Source: Acetobacter aceti NBRC 14818 (GTDB lineage Bacteria; Pseudomonadota; Alphaproteobacteria; Acetobacterales; Acetobacteraceae). From it: DNA of 64,000 bases. This document shows, piece after piece, positions 59,194 to 64,000 of this stretch. The translations under genes were made by a program, and so were the position numbers. Location: NCBI RefSeq assembly GCF_000193495.2, contig NZ_AP023410.1, positions 3,185,501 to 3,249,500 on the forward strand. The letters run 5' to 3'. Numbering within the stretch: position 1 is the first letter of the stretch; each line of letters opens with the position of its first letter. The notes under the pieces are model-generated. The model made no database searches. It was given only the letters and a program-made list of their open reading frames with translations, and was not told the DNA's origin.

Positions 59194-60763
59194 TCCTGTG
59201 CAAAATCGGAGCGGCACACCACCGGTTCTGCAACTGCTCGGTGTGTCCAAATACTTTCCGGGCGTGATCGCCAACGAGGATGTCAATCTGGACGTGCGTC
59301 CGGGAGAAATCCTTGGGCTTCTGGGTGAAAACGGCGCAGGGAAGTCCACCCTGATGAATGTCGTGACGGGCATCTATCAGGCCGATGCGGGCGAGATCAT
59401 TCTTGACGGTTATGGCGCGGAATTTGCGACACCGCAGGACGCCATCAGGGCTGGGATCGGCATGGTGCATCAGCACTTCAAGCTGGTCCCGGCCTTCACT
59501 GTGGCGGAAAACATCCATCTAGGCTGGAGCGAGACACCCAAACGCACCTCCCGCGCCGTGTTGGAAGCGCGGACACGCGAACTGTCGGAACGCTTCGGCT
59601 TTCCGGTTGACCCTGCCGCTCGGGTGGAAACCCTGTCCGCCGGAGAGCAGCAGCGTGTGGAAATCCTGCGCGTTCTGTCCCGTGAGGCACGGCTGCTCAT
59701 TCTCGATGAACCGACCGCCGTTCTGACGCCACAAGAAACGCGGGAACTGTTCACGGCGCTGCGGGCCTTCCGGGCAAAAGGTAACGCGGTGATCATCATC
59801 AGTCACAAACTCGATGAGGTGATGGAGATCACGGACCGGGTGACGGTCCTGCGGGCCGGACGGAATGTGGGAACGTGGGAGACGGCTGACTGCTCACCGG
59901 GCATGTTGGCGGCGACCATGGTGGGACATGACATCCAGCGGCAGGATCTGCATACGCGGTCACCAGAGGCCGCTCCGATCAGTGCGACGCCGGTTGTCAG
60001 TCTGCGCGATGTGACGGTCCGCAATGAGCAGAATGTCGCCACGCTTTCCGATGTGACGGTTGATATTTTCGGTGGCGAGATTTTCGGGGTGGCGGGTGTT
60101 GCCGGAAATGGCCAGCGCGAGCTGACGGAGATTCTGACAGGGCTGATTACACCGTCGACGGGAGTGGTTCTGCTGGACGGACAAGCCGCGCCGTCCGGGG
60201 CAGCGGCTTTCGCAAAAGCTGGTGTGGGACATATTCCGCAGGATCGTCTGAACAGTGCATTGGCGCCATCTCTCGGAATCACGGACAATATGGCGGTGCG
60301 GGAATATGACCGGCCACCGGTTGGAAGCGGTGTTCTCTATCGAGCCGCGGCCGCTCGCACGCTTGCCGAGACGATCGCCGAAGTGGCGGATGTGCGTATT
60401 CCGGATTTCGCCATGCCAGTGCGCAATCTTTCCGGAGGCAATCAGCAGCGCCTTGTTGCGCGCCGGGAAATACGGATCGCCCGTCGACTGCTGGTGGCGG
60501 CCTATCCCAGCCGTGGTCTCGATATTGGCGCGATTGCTTCCATGCATCGTTATTTCGCTGATTTGCGGGATGAAGGTGTGGCGGTGGTGATTGTCTCGGA
60601 AGATCTCGGGGAACTGCTCAGCCTGTCCGACAGGGTCGGCGTTCTCTGTGGAGGGCGTTTGATGGCGGTTGTGGACTCCGCGACCGCCGACATCGAACAG
60701 ATCGGTCTGCTGATGGGGGGGCGAACCAGTCCCGATTTGGCTCCTGTGGAGGCGTTATCATGA
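59186..60763 (+). CDS. ABC transporter ATP-binding protein, two domains (nucleoside/sugar type)
   Basis: A 525-residue fused double-ABC protein. The first domain has Walker A GENGAGKST (47-55), a divergent signature LSAGEQQR and LLILDEPTAVLTP. The second domain lacks a regular Walker A (GVAGVAGNGQRELTEIL) but has the signature LSGGNQQRLVARRE, as in RbsA- and NupA-type ATPases. TTG 59186 with AGGGGA upstream overlaps the BMP gene by 8 bp. Its stop overlaps the next ATG by 4 bp. It energises the two permeases that follow. Confidence 0.92.
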   Translation: MADPVQNRSGTPPVLQLLGVSKYFPGVIANEDVNLDVRPGEILGLLGENGAGKSTLMNVVTGIYQADAGEIILDGYGAEFATPQDAIRAGIGMVHQHFKLVPAFTVAENIHLGWSETPKRTSRAVLEARTRELSERFGFPVDPAARVETLSAGEQQRVEILRVLSREARLLILDEPTAVLTPQETRELFTALRAFRAKGNAVIIISHKLDEVMEITDRVTVLRAGRNVGTWETADCSPGMLAATMVGHDIQRQDLHTRSPEAAPISATPVVSLRDVTVRNEQNVATLSDVTVDIFGGEIFGVAGVAGNGQRELTEILTGLITPSTGVVLLDGQAAPSGAAAFAKAGVGHIPQDRLNSALAPSLGITDNMAVREYDRPPVGSGVLYRAAAARTLAETIAEVADVRIPDFAMPVRNLSGGNQQRLVARREIRIARRLLVAAYPSRGLDIGAIASMHRYFADLRDEGVAVVIVSEDLGELLSLSDRVGVLCGGRLMAVVDSATADIEQIGLLMGGRTSPDLAPVEALS

Positions 60764-61827
60764 GCCGGTTTCAGCGTTTCCCGACCGCCTCGGCCCAGAG
60801 GATACTTCTCTGCCGATGTGCAGCGCTGCTGATCGCGGTCGTCACGGTCAGCCTGTTGCTGGCGATGTCCGGGCGGAATGTCGGCGAACTGGCGCGTCTG
60901 GTGTTGATGTCCACCATTGGCTCACGGTTCGGACTGGAAGACCTCGCACTTTTCATGTCGCCGCTGCTGCTGACCGGCAGTGCGGTGACGGTGACACGGC
61001 GCATGGGGTTGTGGAATATCGGCGGAGAAGGGCAGTTCTATCTCGGTGCGGCAGGCGCGGCGGGAGTGGGGCTGTTTATTCACGGCCCGGCGATTCTGAT
61101 TCTGCCACTGATGGCGCTTGTGGCGATGCTGTGCGGGATGCTCTGGATTCTCCTGCCTGCACTGGCCCGCGCCTTCGCCAATGTGAATGAAATCATCACC
61201 ACACTGCTTCTTAATTTTGTGGCGAGTCTGCTGGTCTACTGGCTGGCGACCGGTCCGTGGCGTGACCGTGTGACCGGGGCACTGGCCTCAACGGAACGTC
61301 TGCCTGTGAGCATCCCGGATCTATGGGGCGTCGTGCATTGGGGGTTCCCCGTGGCGCTTCTGATCGTGGGTGGTCTCGCCCTGATCATGTCCTCCACGCG
61401 GTGGGGCTATGAAGTGCGGATCAGCGGGGCCAGCGCGGGCATGGCCCGTTATGCCGGTATGCCGGTCAAAGTGAGGATCATTTCGGCCATGCTTCTGTCC
61501 GGCGCACTGGCAGCGCTGGCGGGTATGTTTGAAGTGGCCGGGACGGTCCATCGCCTGCAGGGCGGTATGGCGGACAATTTCGGTTACCTCGGAATCGTGG
61601 TGGCCGTGCTGGCGCGTGGGTCATGCCTCGCTGTGATCCCCGCCGCCTTTCTTATGGCGTTGATTCTCGATGTGGGAATCGTGCTCCAGACCCAGCAGAT
61701 CGCGGCGACAGTGGTGCTGGCCATCACGGGGCTGGTGCTGCTGCTCGTGGCCATTGCCGACGAATGTGCGCACTACCGGGTCGTCGCACCGGCGACTACC
61801 GGACGGACGGCAAGGAGCGCCTCATGA
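60760..61827 (+). CDS. ABC transporter permease, BMP/nucleoside type, first subunit
   Basis: A 355-residue membrane protein with about eight to ten TM helices and the EAA-like loop in NVNEIITTLLLNFVASLL, typical of YufP/NupB-type nucleoside permeases. GLWNIGGEGQFYLGAAGAAG is the family landmark. It overlaps the ATPase gene (ATGA) and the second permease (ATGA), so all are translated as a unit. Confidence 0.9.
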   Translation: MSRFQRFPTASAQRILLCRCAALLIAVVTVSLLLAMSGRNVGELARLVLMSTIGSRFGLEDLALFMSPLLLTGSAVTVTRRMGLWNIGGEGQFYLGAAGAAGVGLFIHGPAILILPLMALVAMLCGMLWILLPALARAFANVNEIITTLLLNFVASLLVYWLATGPWRDRVTGALASTERLPVSIPDLWGVVHWGFPVALLIVGGLALIMSSTRWGYEVRISGASAGMARYAGMPVKVRIISAMLLSGALAALAGMFEVAGTVHRLQGGMADNFGYLGIVVAVLARGSCLAVIPAAFLMALILDVGIVLQTQQIAATVVLAITGLVLLLVAIADECAHYRVVAPATTGRTARSAS

Positions 61828-62762
61828 TCGAGATGCTGACCGCTCTTCTGACGACCGCCGTTTTGTCTGGCGGCGTTCTGGCCATCGCATCCGTGGGCGA
61901 AGTCATGGCCGAGCGTGTGGGGGTGACCAACCTCGGTGTGGAAGGGCTGATTTCGGTCGGCGCCGCCACGGCTGTCCTGACGGCGGTTTCAACCGGCAAT
62001 CCCTGGCTTGCCCTGCTGGCGGCGACGGCTGCCGGAGCGTTGGGGGGGATGGCGTTCGCCTGTGCGGCGGTCCTTGTGCAGGCGAGTCAGGTTCTGTGCG
62101 GGCTGGCGGTGACTTTCCTTGGGGTCGGTCTGTCCGCCGTAATCGGTCACTCGGTGGCGGGGATGCCTGCTCCCGTGACATTTGCGCCCGTGTCGATTCC
62201 CGTCCTGTCGGCGTTGCCGATCATTGGTCCCGCCTTTTTCGCGCAGAATCTGCTGATCGTTCCTGCCTACATTCTGGTGCCAGCGGCCTGTCACTATGTG
62301 CTGTTTCACACACGTCACGGCCTGAACATGCGCGCCGTGGGTGAAAACCCTGCCGCAGCCGACGCAGCGGGGATTCCGGTTCGCGCGATCCGATTCTGGT
62401 ATGTCACGCTCGGCGCGGCTCTGGCTGGCGCGGCAGGGGCCTATCTCAGTCTGGCGGTCATTCCGAGCTGGTCGGAAGGTATGGTGGCCGGACGCGGCTG
62501 GATTGCGCTCGCTCTGGTCATTTTTGCCGGTTTCAGACCGTTCAATGCGGCGGCAGGAGGCCTGCTGTTTGGTCTCATCAGCGCTATCGGGTTTCTGGGG
62601 CAGGCAAGGGGATGGCCCATTGCCGCACCGGTCCTGAACATGCTGCCCTATCTGGGAACGCTGGCCTTTATCATGCTGCCCGCCGTGTTCAGACGGAAGC
62701 GTCGTCGCGGCGGAGAGGCCCCCGCAGCTCTGGGGCTGCCTTATTTCCGAAGCGTAAGATGA
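61824..62762 (+). CDS. ABC transporter permease, BMP/nucleoside type, second subunit
   Basis: A 312-residue permease of the YufQ/NupC-like type. VGVTNLGVEGLISVGAATAV is the characteristic segment, and the cytosolic loop has GENPAAADAAGIPV. It pairs with the preceding permease to form the channel. ATG 61824 overlaps the previous stop. The C-terminus is basic (RRKRRRGGE). Two hairpins begin at its stop codon. Confidence 0.92.
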   Translation: MIEMLTALLTTAVLSGGVLAIASVGEVMAERVGVTNLGVEGLISVGAATAVLTAVSTGNPWLALLAATAAGALGGMAFACAAVLVQASQVLCGLAVTFLGVGLSAVIGHSVAGMPAPVTFAPVSIPVLSALPIIGPAFFAQNLLIVPAYILVPAACHYVLFHTRHGLNMRAVGENPAAADAAGIPVRAIRFWYVTLGAALAGAAGAYLSLAVIPSWSEGMVAGRGWIALALVIFAGFRPFNAAAGGLLFGLISAIGFLGQARGWPIAAPVLNMLPYLGTLAFIMLPAVFRRKRRRGGEAPAALGLPYFRSVR

Positions 62763-62808
62763 AGCTTTTCCAAAAAGCTTCAGAGAACGTCACCTTTTTG
62801 GAAAAAGG
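62761..62808. repeat. Paired palindromic hairpins after the transporter operon
   Basis: GAAGCTTTT/AAAAGCTTC with a 3-nt loop (62761-62781) is followed by CCTTTTT-GG-AAAAAGG (62793-62808). The first begins inside the permease stop codon. The pair may act as a terminator or be a dispersed palindromic repeat. Confidence 0.6.
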
Positions 62809-62973
62809 CGACACCCAAAAACTTTTATCTGTTGCGGTCCGTTAAGTGGGGGCGATCCTTTTCCAAAGAAGCGCCCCTGCTGAATGGTCATGCCGGTATG
62901 AGAGGGTGAGGTGTTCCCCTCAGCGGTTTCCCGTGCTTGCTTGCCACCCAGCAACAGGTTCAGGGGTGAAACC

Positions 62974-63975
62974 ATGGTTCAGGGCGACTCTTCCTCCACG
63001 CTACGGGTAGGGCTTGTAGGATGCGGACATTTCGGACGGTTTCACGCCCTGAAATCAGCCGCAGCGCCTAGAGAGACGCTGGTGGGGCTGTTCGATCCGG
63101 ATCAAACGAAGGCCGAAGCGCTGGCAAAGGAAGCAGGCACGAAGGCGTTCGGCGATCTCGATGAACTGCTGTCTCAGGTCGAGGCCGTGATCATCGCAGT
63201 GCCGGCTGAGTTGCATTTCACGCTGGCCGTGCAGGCGCTCCGGGCGGGGAAGCATGTGCTGGTCGAGAAGCCGATGGCGGCGACTCTGGAGGAAGCCGAC
63301 GAACTGGTCACACTGGCTCGTAATGCCGGAAAGGTGCTTCAGGTCGGACATCTGCTCCGCTACTCGGCGGAATACGAGGCCATCACGGCGCGAATCAAGC
63401 GTCCACTTTATATAGAGGCGACCCGCATCGCGCCGTTCAAGCCGCGTGGCACGGATGTGTCGGTGATCCTCGATCTTATGATTCACGATCTCGACCTGAT
63501 TCTGGCCATTGTCGACAGCCCCATCGCGCAGGTTGATGCGATCGGTGCGGCGGTCAGTTCCGAGCACGAAGACATCGCCAACGCCCGGGTGCGATTCGAG
63601 AATGGCTGCGTGGCGACCATCACGGCCAGCAGGATTTCCCTCAAGACCGAGCGCAAGATGCGGCTGTTTTCTGCGGAGGGCTATCTCTCTGCCGACTTCG
63701 GAAAGCGTGAACTGGTGTTGATCGGGCGCGAGAAGGGGATGCTGTTGCCGGGGACCGGAGGCTTCCGACGGGAAGCTGCGTCGTGGAAAGAACACGATTC
63801 TCTGGAAGCCGAGCATCGGGCCTTCGCAGCCTCCTGTCTGGATGGCGCTCCTGTGAAGGTGGATGCGCAGGCCGGGCGTCGCGCACTGGAAGCGGCTCTA
63901 GCGGTAGGAGACGGCATCGCGGAATCGCGGCAGAGAATGGAACTCTCGGGCCTGATCGGTGATCTTTCTTCCTGA
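62974..63975 (+). CDS. Gfo/Idh/MocA-family oxidoreductase
   Basis: A 333-residue NAD(P)-dependent sugar-type dehydrogenase. The Rossmann motif is VGLVGCGHFGRFH, and the EKP motif in VLVEKPMA is the cofactor and active-site marker. DVSVILDLMIHDLDLIL holds the second catalytic region (Asp and His). The start at 62974 has AGGGG upstream; 21 further codons are open but unsupported. In some alphaproteobacteria a similar gene stands next to lpxI/lpxB; whether that holds here is beyond the window edge. The substrate is unknown. Confidence 0.88.
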   Translation: MVQGDSSSTLRVGLVGCGHFGRFHALKSAAAPRETLVGLFDPDQTKAEALAKEAGTKAFGDLDELLSQVEAVIIAVPAELHFTLAVQALRAGKHVLVEKPMAATLEEADELVTLARNAGKVLQVGHLLRYSAEYEAITARIKRPLYIEATRIAPFKPRGTDVSVILDLMIHDLDLILAIVDSPIAQVDAIGAAVSSEHEDIANARVRFENGCVATITASRISLKTERKMRLFSAEGYLSADFGKRELVLIGREKGMLLPGTGGFRREAASWKEHDSLEAEHRAFAASCLDGAPVKVDAQAGRRALEAALAVGDGIAESRQRMELSGLIGDLSS

Positions 63976-64000
63976 GAATGGAGGAAAGAAAAGGGACCAC

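Overview
The window looks like chromosome from an alphaproteobacterium, most likely an acetic acid bacterium (Acetobacteraceae). The evidence is the gene order nrnC-kdsD-lptC-lptA-lptB-rpoN-hpf, a FlbD-type regulator inside a fliF-fliG-fliN-flhA flagellar cluster, an IS5/IS1031-like transposase, and moderately GC-rich codon use. The genus is inferred; no rRNA is present.

Layout. 1-2.8 kb: a small lipoprotein, a PsiE-family membrane protein, a decayed IS5-family transposase, and the broken N-terminus of a tyrosine recombinase lying downstream of tRNA-Glu, which suggests an old integration site. 2.9-8 kb: a proline-rich lipoprotein, a ClpP paralogue whose catalytic Asp position holds Asn, a diiron ferritin-like protein, a Tat-exported serine hydrolase and NAD kinase. 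8.3-16.5 kb: a rightward flagellar operon (fliF, fliG, a FliH-like gene, fliN, a sigma-54 activator, flhA, a FlhF-like GTPase). 16.5-23.2 kb: a leftward operon for LPS transport and Kdo synthesis, sigma-54 and ribosome hibernation. Sigma-54 (rpoN) and its probable flagellar activator therefore lie within a few kilobases of each other.

23.4-38.4 kb: tRNA-Leu, an NDUFA9-like dehydrogenase, gltD-gltB (glutamate synthase), an aldo/keto reductase, a secreted GH20 hexosaminidase, a chimeric exported or membrane protein, and an unidentified protein with faint resemblance to capsule glycosyltransferases.

39.3-54.0 kb: an integrated element of about 14.6 kb bounded by a 17-bp direct repeat whose right copy is the 3' end of tRNA-Asn(GTT). 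It has an integrase, a leftward accessory block (ParA-like ATPase, EVE-like/HNH nuclease, three-TM protein, XRE regulator), a divergently read series of small genes, an AlpA-type HTH protein, a TOPRIM/D5 primase-helicase, further small genes, and a packaging block (putative small terminase, terminase ATPase, a separate terminase-type nuclease, and a RuvC-fold protein). No capsid, portal, tail or lysis gene is visible. This is the layout of a phage satellite (PICI-like) and is the most interesting object in the window.

54.1-64 kb: an orphan Tat-exported ABC substrate-binding protein, a DUF2075 helicase, a YdcF/ElyC protein, nicotinamidase, a four-gene nucleoside-type (BMP family) ABC importer, and a Gfo/Idh/MocA oxidoreductase.
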